A stretch of DNA of 64,000 nucleotides, from contig NC_051089.1 in NCBI RefSeq assembly GCF_901709675.1, forward strand, positions 12,079,976 through 12,143,975. Direction: 5' to 3'. A program made the position numbers and the translations under genes. Below are positions 22,678 to 39,000 of the stretch, in pieces; the first letter of the stretch is position 1; each line of letters opens with the position of its first letter. The notes below the pieces were generated by a model that did no database searches, was not told the origin of the DNA, and saw nothing but the letters and a program-made list of their open reading frames with translations. The DNA comes from Syngnathus acus (taxonomy: Eukaryota; Chordata; Actinopteri; Syngnathiformes; Syngnathidae).

Positions 22678-25600
22678 GACTGTTTGATAAGGTCGGCTAC
22701 GGGCTGACAAAAAATAAAAATAAACAAGTGCCTCGCCCCGCAGCGAAGTGGGGAATGTGGTAAATAGGATTTTGTCTGGAGGAGGGAGGCGGGGCATCAA
22801 ATACTCCCAAAAAGTACTCGCAATAAGACAAAGTGCAAATACTGACGTGAAAAGATAAAAAGTACTGATGTAATTCGCTTTACCTAAGATTGAAATGTAC
22901 TGTCAAAAGTAAAGTAGAAGCACAGGTTAAAAATGAGCAGGGAAAGAATATTGTTTCAACTCATTACAAAAATAAAAAAGTTCTATTGCTGAAATGTATT
23001 TAAGTACCAAAGCAGCAGTGTCAAAAGTATTAACACTCAATACTTAATATGCAATAATAATACAGACACTTGTTTGGAGAGAGAAAAAAAACTCTTGTAA
23101 AAGTTACATAGAAGTAAAGATCATTGTTGTTTTTTTTAAATAAGCTTTCTACAGTTGATTATAGGCTTACCTTTGGCGCAAAGGCGGTCTAATTTCTTAT
23201 GAAATTTGAGTTATTTTGCTTTTTCTAACCTGCAAGACGCCTGGTTCACTAAACTCCGCCTCCACTGTACTCACCGTAAGTACACTAGAGTTGCGTTCAA
23301 TGACCGCTCACAATGTAGGACGTACGGGAACGCATTGTTGAGGTAATAAAAATATTTTATTATTTATTTGATGCACCAAAATCAGAACAGCCGCGTGCCA
23401 ACTCGAGTTGCAGAGTCTGCTCTGAGAAACTGGTTGTGTGTTTCGTCTGCTGGGGCTCGTCCTCTGGTCTTTACTTGGATCAGGCGGTACTGGCTGCTGA
23501 TTCGAGAGGTTACAGTAATCCCTCGTTTTTCGCTGGGGTTACGTTCCGAAAAGGTTAACCGTGGTATCGCGAGAGATGCCTGTAAATGTGCATGAATGCT
23601 CCAAGACGACTGATTGGAGAGGTTTTGGTGAGGAATTAGTTTTTTAACATTGCTAAAAGATAAAAAAAAAAAAAAAAAAGTCCGTATTTAACACATTATG
23701 TATTATTAATATCGCTAATAAACACATGTGTATAAACAAAACAGAAAAGTTTCTGGTAAAAGTCTCCAGATACAAATTTAATGAAACAAATGCCAAACAA
23801 AATTACTGAATGCTTGAAGGGCCAGATTACACAAAGTACTGTGAAGAAAAATATTTCCCTTAAATGGAAGTACAAATATTTTAAAAAGGACCCCATTAAA
23901 TGCAAAAATACTTATTCAACTTCTGCTTTTTGATTCAGATACCAAACTCACAATCATTTGACGGTCTTGCATCACTAACTTTCACACTTCTTCATTGATT
24001 TCTTCCTCACGTGCACTGTTTAATGCTCCGGATCTGGGTTCATCCTCAACCCATTTATTTCCTTCAGAAAATCCACCGATAGGAACTTGCATTGCTCATC
24101 AGTTCATTCATCTGAGCGCTCCTTTTGACCTTTGGGCATAAGCAAAATATTTTCCTTTTTTTTTTCTTAGGCCAAAGTAATATCAGCAGTGGAGGTTGTG
24201 AAACTCCAGTGAGCACAGTCCAGTCAAGCATGCGGTGACACTGCTGGGTTATCTGCTTTGATTATGTCTACTCCTTTTTCCACCATTTGTTGCCCTCACA
24301 TGCTTGTGTGAACAACTTCCACTATTTGAAACAGTTGTTGAATTGAGTTTCATTTTGGGGTGGCTTCTATGATGATTATGTTCATTACTTCAAAAGAGTT
24401 ATTTTTTTAAATGCACTGGATTTCGATCAAAAGTAAATGCTACACACTGACTTGACTTTAAGTTAATGGCTTCACGGGGTTAATGTTTTTTTCTGGTACA
24501 TTTACATTGTTAGGGATTTTAAATCATATGAATTAATAATTTATTTATTTATTTATGATTAATTAATTGTGCTGCATTCTATACTTCAACTTCCTTTTCT
24601 TAAATTTACTCAACTCTATTCATCTGTATTTATAGAGCATTTAAAAAACCACTGATACACACAAAGTACTTTCTATGGAGCAAAATAAGAAATTGTAGTT
24701 GCAGTGGAGAATTGAGCATTAACAAAACCATGCCCCCAATGGTCACGGTTCGTCAAGCTGGTGTCTGGTCCATAGATTTCCATCATAAAATGAATCCAGG
24801 AAATTCTGTCAGCTGCCATAAAACCTTACCAAAATCATCTGCAAAAGGTCAGTTGCGCTGCATTTCATACTTTCTTTATTATAAACAATGCAACCCTGAT
24901 ATTCGCATGGGGGCAGAGCCCGGGCCTGCCCACCAATAACAAATAATTATAATTGTACAGCAAAACTTTGTTTCAAACCTAAAAAATATCGAAATGAATG
25001 TGGATAAATTGCATGTGAGCATTTTCCACACAAAGAACGTGGGTTGACCATCTAAAAAAAACAAGAATACTGAAAAATAGTCTGTCGATTGGTGAATCTG
25101 TCGGCGCCTCGACTTAAGTATGCACAGATCCAATACAATCTTGAGGTATGAGTGACCTGACTTAGAAATGTATACATATTTTTTCATGAGTTTTTTTGTT
25201 TTTGCTTTGACTTGTAAGCAAAAATAAGACATACAAGCGCTGTGTGGCAGCCTTATGTCTGCTTGTCTTAGTGTTGATTAAATACGAAATGCCATAGATG
25301 GATGAACGAATAGCATCAAAAGTCCTGGTGTTCTGACCTTTTAAGCCATTGGATCATTAAAGGTACAAATTTAGCGTCATTTTCTGACAGTGTAAAGTGG
25401 AGCACATTGCTGGCGTCCAGCCTAACCCTTCTGCCTTTGAGATAATTTACCATGGATCATCAAAGAGAGCGAGCCATTTTTAACACTTGATCAATAATTT
25501 ACAAAACACCCATGAACTGACCAAGATAAGGAATTGTTAAAATAACAAAACTACCAATTCATAGTCCTGTTCACTGGATACCCTTTAGAAAAACATGCAG

Positions 25601-25807
25601 TTTCAAAGAGACTGTTTATCCCCGTCCAAGTAATGATTCTTACAACATTTTCAGACGCTCTCCTTGGAAACCTTTAGCGCCAGTAGGCCAGTAGATAAGA
25701 ATTTGCTGGTGTAAGGGATTGTGTTTCAGAAATGCTTCTTTCCTCAAGTCACGTTGCCGCACAACCTGCAGCCGACCAATGGTTTTGCAGGCATGTATTT
25801 GCGATGC
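22678..25807. other. Gap between slc27a2 copy 2 and gatm
   Basis: The two genes are divergent with about 3.2 kb between start codons. The gap holds a hAT-like end at 23513 and a repeat with CTTGAGGTATGAGTGAC at about 25130-25245 related to the element at 41394. No recognisable exon was seen. It presumably contains the copy 2 promoter, but no convincing TATA box was found next to 22677. Confidence 0.5.
23513..23600 (+). mobile_element. hAT-like repeat end (CAGTAATCCCTCGTTT), intergenic
   Basis: Same terminal motif as at 15376 but on the plus strand: CAGTAATCCCTCGTTTTTCG followed by GGGGTTACGTTCCGAAAA and a degenerate GTATCGCGAGA. It lies between slc27a2 copy 2 and gatm; the far end is not recognisable. 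Confidence 0.55.
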
Positions 25808-25813
25808 TATAAA
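25808..25813 (+). promoter_or_regulatory. TATA box of gatm
   Basis: TATAAA lies 97 bp before the gatm start codon in a GC-richer stretch. It predicts a start of transcription near 25838 and a leader of about 70 nt with no upstream ATG seen between that point and 25910. Position and context support it, but there is no direct evidence of transcription. Confidence 0.5.
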
Positions 25814-25909
25814 GCCTGCCGAGAGCCGAGGCGTCTTCATTCGAAAGAAAGGGAGTAAGGAGGACTGGTAGCTGCGTTTGAAGTCACACTAAGTCATCAT
25901 TGGGCTATA

Positions 25910-29833
<3,924 letters not shown>

Positions 29834-30199
29834 CCTTGCCAGAAATGGGCAGTTTTTATTGAGCTTTAAATGATTAGAGGCTCAGTTTGGAATTTTAACT
29901 CAATTGCTGCTTATAAATTTATTACCTAGTGTCTCTATTAAGATTAACATTAATATTAACAGGGCGGCTGTACAGATTTTACTTTGCAAGTCAACTGTTC
30001 CAACTTGAGTGTCAAAATAGTGAACATTGTGATTTTTATAAGTGTATTGACAAATACACAAATCCATTCACTAGTCGTAACAGTTGGCACTAAAATCTTG
30101 CTCTTGATTGGGTCTTCATGTCTTGGGTGAATATGAATGTATTGTTTTGATTTGACATTGCTGTGCATTACAGTGCCTTTGCAAACAGCTTTGTTTTGA

Positions 30200-30509
30200 T
30201 GTACAGTGAACCCCGACTTATTCATGATTGGGCAATTGTTGGATTTTTTTATGTGTGTGTGGGTGTGCGGGGGGGCTATCATCTGTTATTTGTTCAAACA
30301 AAAGTCACCAAAGCCATGTCTAATATAAATTACATTGGCCATCTTGGGGCCATAATACGTTGTTGAAGTAAGGAGAGGAGGTTCATATAGTCACTACAGC
30401 CTCGTCTAATAGAAAAAAGTGCGTTGCCAATATCTTGTGACGTATATTGGCAATTATAAACCTGTACGTGTGGCGTCAATTGTTCGTGACTAGCGGGGTT
30501 CACTGTACA
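30200..30509. mobile_element. Inverted-repeat element of 310 bp downstream of gatm
   Basis: TGTACAGTGAACCCC at 30200-30214 is repeated as an exact inverted copy (GGGGTTCACTGTACA) at 30495-30509. The CAGTGAACCCC core resembles the hAT-like ends at 23513 and 62354. The interior codes for nothing recognisable. Directly after it (from 30508) comes ACTCACCAGCCACTTTATTA, the start of another common fish repeat. Confidence 0.65.
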
Positions 30510-32283
30510 CTCACCAGCCACTTTATTAGCTACACTTTGTGATTGTATGCAACATTCCTGCTATGAATTCTACATTATACAAACATTTTTAAATCGAGGA
30601 TCCAAGTAAACTTTTCTGGATTTTTTTGCATTGATTCAGAATCTGTCCTTGTTTTTTTTGTCGAGCACATCCGGTTTTTATAGTAATAATGAGGAAAATA
30701 AAAATAATCTAATGTTATATTTAAAATAGTAATATATTTTATAATATTTATGAATTAAGGGTTAGGTTCACTAAAAGGTGGATTTTTTTCAGAAACATCT
30801 TCGCTATGAATTACAAAGCAAGTCCAAGATTTTATCGGTCAATCGTAAAAAAACAATGAAAACATCTCATCATGTGCTCGCAAAAAAACCCAAAACAAAA
30901 CATTTTTGAAATCTGCTTTAAAAATACATTTAGGGACATAAAGCCGATATGTAAGCTATGAATCTCCCTAATGTTGCTTTCTGTGAAGTTGATAGAATGC
31001 ATTGTGGCAAAGAAATCATGGCAGAGTGGTTGCATTGCACTGTTCAAGTGTATCTAATAAATTGTTGACGTACGTGCTCAATAGCACCGTCACTTTCCTT
31101 CAACATACGTATATCTCAATATTAACTGCATTTCTGGCCTGGCTATTGTTTCTGGCTTCGACATCTTCAAGTCAACATGAGGACAAGGTAGAGTTTGGTA
31201 TGAGAATGTCGCCAACCTAGGGCACAGGGGGAAGGGAACTACTTCCTTTTGAACACTCAGAAACAACACTTCTGTGGTTTTCGAAACTATTTTTATATTT
31301 AAATAAATGTATTCAAGTTGTTCTGTGGGTTATTCAACATGATGAATTTCTTTTCACTGGGAGATTTTGTAAAGATCTCAATTGATTGGACAAAGTTCTA
31401 TTTATATTTGTCATTTTTCTCTTTATTTGGATTTCCCACCAATTCATGTTTTTTTATATATATATTTACAGTCCATATCATATATTGTAGCCTTTACCTT
31501 TTGCCTCTGCTGTTCTTGTTGCAAAACTGGGCCAGTTATATGCTGCAAGTCATTCTCACTGAATTGGGTGGCTGTTTTTGTTTGTACAGCAGAAATGCCT
31601 TAAGAATGAAGAAAGAAATGTGTCTGTAATGCCTGAATTTCATTTTCAGAAGGATACAGTCAAAAGTGTTTGCCTCCTAAAGTCTGTTGCGAGTGGAGTT
31701 CAGTAATAAGGAAAGCAAGTGCTGTTTTGTATTGTGCAACATTAATAAATAGAATTAAAAACATGTGTATCAATTTTGCAAATGTCTTATGTGACAAATA
31801 TGGTCAATTTTCCATCCATTTCTGGCAAGCGTTGCAGGTGAGCTGACTTACCTTGGGTTGTTCGCTAGTTTCAAATGATCAGGGTCCTTATCAAGCGCCT
31901 TACTGATGACCTTGATCATTTAAATCGTGATGCGGAAGGATACTTCTGAAACAAGCAGAGCAAAACAGCTCCCTACGGCTGGACTTGGCTAGGCCTGGGT
32001 TAGTCGTGAAAGGTCAACAAGGTTGTAGGTAGAAACGTGGCGGGTTTAAGTATCACCAAAGCGTTTTGGTACTCTCCTGTTGAGTTACAGGATCAGTAGA
32101 AGACATACCCAATGCTATGTTGCTTGCATTACATTATACAGCAAAGGGTCAGTCGTGCAGACGCTGCTGTAATCTGATGATATTGCATAGTGTTGCATGT
32201 TGCTGACATCTATTGGTAAAATGTATTCACTACAGTTCAAGAAAGATGGAGGGAGAGGTGCTTTGAATAAACTGGAGAGCAGC

Positions 32284-32313
<30 letters not shown>
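32284..32313. repeat. (AAT)n microsatellite
   Basis: About ten tandem trinucleotide units in the gatm-pde8a gap. Simple repeat. Confidence 0.9.
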
Positions 32314-32314
<1 letters not shown>

Positions 32315-34559
32315 TACACACTAAGTCGTAAAAATACAAAAAAAATGCCCAAAAGAAGATAAAAGTCACCTTAGAGGTGTTGTTTTGAAGATAGCTAGCG
32401 TTGACTTAATTCTCAATTGCTTTCCCACCATCTTGTGGCATCTTGGTGTCAAGGGACTATGCTGAAGTGAGTTGAGGAGTTTTGCTGAACCAAAAGTACT
32501 TTGTCGCCGTCTAGTGGCAATTAAAGGGAAATTTGAAACCTTTTTCAGGTTTGTGTCATTTACATGCAGATTCTTGCCATTCGCTGGGGAACACTGTTCT
32601 CAAGTCATGATAGATGAAAAATCTACATAAGTATAGTTATAAAGTATTTGTACTTTACTTCCCCACCACATGGCACAATCATTTGTGCCCCCAAGACCAA
32701 TAAGCAATCAAAACATGGCTGTCCTGTACTGTCAGACACGAGTTCTTTGGGCTCTTTGACATTGTGCTCAAGAACGTGGCCTATTTGAGCACCTCCCATT
32801 CTTCGTCACAATGTGGCCTGGATCAGCCGCCGACGGGGTGAACGCGATCGGGTTGCAGCCGTGGCCTGTGATAAGGCCCGGGCATCCTAATCCCGCTGCA
32901 TGGTCACACTTTGGGATTAGGAGGGTGGTGCGTCATGAAAGTTGGTGAAGAAGTTACAAAATTCTCTGTTGTTCCCAGCTGTAGAGGGGAACCTGATTCT
33001 TCTGACATTTTGGCTCCACTGATTGTTTGCTTTTATCCTGGCCGACGTGCATATCCACACTGCACATACTGCAACAGTTTTCAGACTTGACAACCAATTA
33101 GTAGGACACTACTGTATTTGTGTATGAAAAAGTATTTTTCTTATCAGATAATGTCCTTTGAAGAAGTAATGTGGTCATATGCGCACGAGGCTGCAGCTTG
33201 TATAGAATCTATATTAGGCCTCTGTACTGCAGTCAGCTGATGAAATTGTGACATGTTCCAGCACAGCGTGATTTGCTCACTTGTTCAAAAAAATATGGAA
33301 CACATAACCAAGCAATTTATCAGCATCACAACTAACATTACTGCTTTTTTAACATGAATTATATTGGACAAATAAAATCATATATTGCAATGAAACACAG
33401 GATGAAGAAGCTTCACTTACGCCTGGACACTAAAGGGTTAAAGGTGCCTATTGTAAGCTGAACAACAGATTGGTCATGACCAGGAACTGCATGTAAAACA
33501 AAAACAAAGATAAAACGAGGACATTGCGTACAGACAATACATGATACAAAAGAATAGCTGCTGTGTTCAAAGTTTAAATTTTCTGTGTTGTGTCTAGACA
33601 TTTTGAAAAGCAGACCCCTTGACATAGTGAAATCCTTGTTTGAACAAGAATATGAGAAAAAAGGTCACAATGTCTATATTTGCCAAGTCCAGAGTGCGTT
33701 TCTCTCTCACACACACACACACACGCACGCACACGCACACACACGGAGAAGGAATTATAATTAGCTGCCAGTATTAAATTGTGGCCATACCAGAAAGATC
33801 CCAGATTGCTCCTGTTTTCTGTGCTGCGTTCTGTCTCACTGGTTAAGTTATGCCTCTTAACAATTAGATAGATGACTTGAGCAGCAAACCAAGCATGCAA
33901 AGGTTTTCTCAGAACTTTGGACACAGAACTTTGAATGTTTTTCTATCTCTGAATTATGCTGTTTTCCTGGTCCTCCTCACTTTTAGTTGCTGTTTGTTTG
34001 CACTTTGTTAATTGCTCTTCTACCATCCTTTTGGTTGTGCATCATTCGTCTGATTTTTGTACTTTCTCTTTGTTGTCCTTTTTCCTGTTTTCTTTTTTGT
34101 ACTTTGTCTAAAGTTACGATACCAACACATCCGTAGCATCGTTTGTTTAAAATTAATAAAGAGTATGAGTTACCTTTTCACAATCTATGTGATGCACATG
34201 ATTATTCCTACTCCGACTGGCGGGTTAGAGGAAAGCTGATTCCAGCCAAGTTTGATGAATAAAACATCTGTCTTGATCTGTACACATCAATCCATTTAAT
34301 AATAATTAACTCTTGACTGGAATATTTTTAATTTGTTGTGTTATGTTATGATAAGGGCAGAAGCAGGAAAATAATCACTTTTGCAAGACCATTTCTTTTA
34401 TATCCATCTTAAGGTTCTACTAGTAGGCCCTAATTGGCACTGGTATGTTTTCTATAGTTGTTCTACTAATGCGCTGAATTGTGTAGTGAGGACAAACGTA
34501 GATGCTCAAAATGCAGTGCGTGGAGGAAGAAACCCGTTTTTCTTCTGCATTTAGGCATT

Positions 34560-35150
34560 TGGCCAAGAGGAAAAAGTGCAACGAGCGCAGTTGGTGTATT
34601 CAAAGTTCCCACGCCGAGCGGAGGACCACCCACTGGCTGCGGGAGCGCGGCGCCCATTAGCTGCGCGCACCTCATTTGCATTAACGTCAGTAAAGGCTGT
34701 AGGTCAATCCTTGCGGGTGCTTTTATTGGATGTGCCGCTGTCAAGCAGCGGCGAAGAAATGGAAGGGCAAACGCCAGGCAAGGCAGAGAAAAGACAAGCC
34801 TAAAAACGAGCTAGCCGTTGCAGCTTCATTCTCGCTCGTCCCTGCGCCCTCGATACCTTTAATCATCCTGCACCGAAAACTTGTCTTCAAACACTGCCTT
34901 TTTTGGGCACTCTCCAGAGGGCGGTATGTTCGTCATTTCTACAATTTGACAGCCTCTACATACATCCTCCGATTTTTTTCTCCTTCTTTTTCGCTCCCAA
35001 CGCCGCCACCACCGGAATGAGGAAACATCGAGGAGGAGTCCGGAGACACTGCTCCCGGGTTGGGCTCATCCTGAAGCGGGTAGCGGATGCCTGAACGCCG
35101 GTTGGCTCCTCCGCGTCCTCCACTGGCCAATTCTGGAGCTGATACATGGG
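34560..35150 (+). promoter_or_regulatory. CpG-rich probable pde8a promoter / 5' leader
   Basis: This stretch is much richer in CpG and GC than its AT-rich surroundings and lies 0.9-1.4 kb before the pde8a start codon. It contains an octamer ATTTGCAT at 34674-34681 directly followed by a CRE-like TAACGTCA at 34682-34689. No TATA box was seen, as is usual for CpG promoters. An untranslated exon spliced towards 36004 is possible but its borders cannot be fixed. Confidence 0.4.
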
Positions 35151-35459
35151 GAGTTGCGTTCTGTTCCACTGGGAATGCTTCGACGCGAGTGTCCACAAGA
35201 ATGCCATGCAGTGTGAATATTGCAGCCTGTTGATGATGAGGATGATGCTGGTCGGCTCGAGGTTGGAGCAAAGCACAGTGACAACGTGTACCTTGACCGT
35301 CCTCAGCTGAAGTGGGCCAACAGATTGTTCGAAAAAGAAAACCCACACACGTTCTGTCTTGTCTTTATAGTCTTGGATGGCACCAGGGTGGATAAGGACC
35401 ACTACCAATGCAAGATTGCACAGCAGAAATGGATACAACTGTTGCATGAGGCTGCACTG

Positions 35460-35545
35460 CGTGCGTGTGAGCGTATGTGAACGTGTGTGTGTGCGTGAGT
35501 GTGTGTGTGCGCGTGCATGTGAGTGTACGTGTGTGTGATTGTGTT
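35460..35545. repeat. Imperfect (GT)n microsatellite before pde8a exon 1
   Basis: GTGTGT runs broken by CG and AT pairs over about 85 bp, some 460 bp before the pde8a start codon. A shorter (CA)n run lies just after exon 1 (about 36172-36211). Confidence 0.8.
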
Positions 35546-36003
35546 CAGGCCTACTTGATGACTGAAGAGCACAAAAAAGCAACATGAAAAATGGTGATGT
35601 GGTACGAGTGTCAAGAGGAGCCTTGTGGGATCCGAGCCGTCCGGTTGAACTATAACCCAACTTTTTTCCCACCCGCCAAAGAAGGACGGCTACTTTGATT
35701 AAAGATCTCCAATTAAATTCATGTGAAAAAACAAGAGAGAGGAAATCAGCTTCCTGGTCTCCTGGAGGGGTATTTGGGGGTTAGGGTTGGAAAATTATTA
35801 TTCATGCTGCTTTTCAGAGCAATTACAGAACTGGATTTGTTGTGGCCCAGATGACATCTATCTATTTATATATTTAAGCTGAGAAAATGGGCATTTTGTG
35901 TCATTAAGAACGACAAGTGAGCGTATGACACTGGTGGCCCTCAAGCTAACGAGAACTTGCACAAAAAAAGGACAGGAAAAAAAAGGCTGAAGTGAGTTGA
36001 AGC

Positions 36004-39000
36004 ATGGGCTGTGCTTCAAGTATTCATATCTCTGATAGGGTGGTCTACCACAGTGGAAAAGAGTCCGAGGATTCCCACTCGCCCCAGCAGACAAACACCA
36101 CTCAGCATCAAGGAAATCCTGTCTCGGGACTACCCCTCAAACCCCAGAGCTGCAAGGTGAGGGAACTCACGCACACACACACAAACATGCACGCAAACAC
36201 ACACACACACTAAATGTTTGTTTGTCACATGCACCAAAGGACTTTGCAGTGTTGAACTTCTAGAGAAACTTGAATTGAGTCTCACTTCATTAATGCTGCA
36301 CCTAAATGACGCTACGCTTCCATTTCATATTTTTATGCCCCCTTGTTGGAAATGTTTATGAAGGTGGAGATGTCATTTATTCTTAAAAAGTACCTTAATA
36401 GTGTTATATTAGACAACACGCAACAATAGTAAGTGAGTGTAATGTTCTGTGCACTTTGAAAATGAACAGAACCACTGATATATGCTTGACTACATTTAGA
36501 GGCCATACAAAACGTCGGATTGAGTGACGAACCAGAGCTGAAATCTGTGTCAAAGTTTTCACTCGACATATTTGGCCTCTGCTTCACCTTTCTACTGCTT
36601 CTCATTCGGAGGCTTTCTTGCCAGTACTTATGGAGGCCTCTAAGGTCATCATACAAAAATATACCTTTTCTTTTAATGGAAAAATGACAAACGTAGGTAG
36701 GATTGACACTAGCACACTGCAAAGTGTACACTATGTTGCATCATCACAAAATCTAACAGTTCCATTTGTCTTTTGGACCATGAATAATTGCAGTCCGAGT
36801 GGCGTAATGAGATGTGCTGCTTGGACGCTTCGAAAAGAGATGTGCTTCCCATCAGGGGGATGATCAATTTCATTCTCATTTGCATGTTGCGTAAGAGCTC
36901 ACACACGCACGTTGGTGTGTTTGCTGCGCAGTAGGCTGAGATGAGAAAGACTGATGGCTTTGATTTATGGCACAAATCAAGAAGCGAATCAATGTTGAGT
37001 TGTTAAGTGAATATTAGTATGAGAAGTTTAAGTCATCTTCGATTCCATTGAAGGTCAAGCACTCATGCTGTCATGTTTGCATGTAGAATTGAAAGGCAAT
37101 TAGGGTAGGTACCGTAATTTTCGGACTATAAGTCGCGTTTTTTTTTTCATAGTTTGGGTGGGGGGGCGACTTATACTCAGGAGCGATTTATATACATATA
37201 TATGTTTTTTTTTTCACTTTTTTGGGCATTTTATGGCTGGTGCGACTTATACGCCGGTGCGACTTATAGTCCGAAAACTACGGTACTTACATTTTAAAAA
37301 CTGGTTTTCTGGTATTTTTAAGAACAGGCCATTAGGTCCAGTTCTAACATCAATGGTTAACATTTTCCGAGATTTGTTTTTGTTTTTATACGAATCATTT
37401 TGCTGTGTTTGACGCAACCCTGTTACAGATACTCAGGTGCCTGAATAAAATATTATTTAAAAAGCATATAGAATAGAATAGAATAGAATAGAATAGAATA
37501 GAATAGATCTTTATTTGTCATTGTCACATGTACAACGAAATTTAAAAAGTGCCAACCGATCCGCGCATGCGATAAAAAATAAATAGAATAAAAAGATAAA
37601 AAAAACAAGCTAAAAACTATATTGCTACTTGAATGCTAATTTCACTTTACTCTTACTCTAATTACAGTAACAGGATTGTAAGTAACAGGGTTGCAAATCA
37701 ATGCTAATGTTATTATTATTTTTAGAGTACATGCTAGCTTTGTGAACGGCCATGCCAACTGGTCAAGAACCTTAATCCTGATGATATGAGCAACACTGTT
37801 GCATTTCTTTGAGCGACATACTCCATTATGGCTGAAAAATATGAAAATGATAAGAAAGGTCTTGGTCAGCGCAATTATCTTGATGTCATTTCTGCTGAGT
37901 CATGTCCCTCGTGCGTTTATGTTGCGTGACATAATTTCACAGTACAATTATTACTTTTAGAAACTTGTCTGGGATAAAACAATCTTTGAACAATTCAAAA
38001 ACGAGACTTGAAGATAGTTATAAAAAAGATGATTAAAAACTGTCAAATTGACACCAAGGGAAAAAAGCTATTTATGGTGCTCAAGATCTGTTCGGTATTT
38101 TATGTAATATTTAAAAAACAATTTTACCACAGCTCCACTTAATTTTTAACTATTATTTACACAACAAGTGCAAGGATTATTTCAATTTTCATGAGGTTGG
38201 GGGATAGAAAATGGCCTTGTCTGTAATGACCCACGTCCTGTACATCAAATTTAGGAACTAATTGAGCTTGATGATAGCGTGTGTGCACGCATATGATTCC
38301 TGTATGTACATTTTGTTCGTCAGACCGCCGCCTATTTGAGGGCTCGTGTCAACCTGAATTTTGTGGCTAAATGTCTGCGCAGAATGCAGCGAGAAGGCAG
38401 CGTGACAGATGCCCCCACGTCAGGACGCCCACTGTGCCTTTGATTGAATTAGTCCCCTGATTGAGTTAGACTAATGGTACACAAATCTCCTTCAGCTGGA
38501 AATGGTTAATCCTGAATCTATAAGTTGTCATCTTTAGCGTCCTACAGCGACTCACAGAGTTCAATTGACGCTTAGCGTGGAGAAAAGTGCATTTTCTGTG
38601 TTACATTATTGCTAAGCATCAGATGGAGGTCGTGCTGCAGATGCCTTTGATTTTTTTTTTTTTCTACCGCTCAGAGAGGAAATCAATGATATCTATTGAT
38701 TGTTTTGGAAATTGTGTACGTGCCACCCTTTTAAAACACCTTTTAAACACTAACCCAAAATATTCATGCCCAAGTAGATTTTGCTCTCTTTTACTCTTTT
38801 TTTTTTTTTTTTTGTTTTCTCTTTTTTTAGCAGCTCCAAATCCCAGTAGGTGACTGTTGTAAGTAGAGCTGAAACAATTAGTTGATTGATCAACTCTTTG
38901 CTGTAGGGGAAAATAATGAAAAACCTTTTTAATCTTTTAGTGAGACACATTTCAAAAATCAGTATGCCTCCTCTTTTTAGATTTTTTTTTTTAACCCTTA

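Larger units (their letters stand above)
29834..34559. other. Gap between gatm and the pde8a promoter region
   Basis: No coding exon recognised. The first part should hold the gatm 3' UTR (AATAAA at 30698, 31056 and 31302 are candidates). Further on there is the inverted-repeat element at 30200-30509, a trinucleotide run at 32284-32313, one unit of the degenerate repeat described at 53950 (here about 32390-32520), and a (CA)n run at about 33709-33743. Confidence 0.55.

Noticed and set aside
34956-35672. 238-codon minus-strand open frame near the pde8a promoter
   Set aside because: It runs through the (GT)n microsatellite, giving His/Thr repeats, and has no recognised relatives. It is a by-product of the repeat and GC-rich leader.
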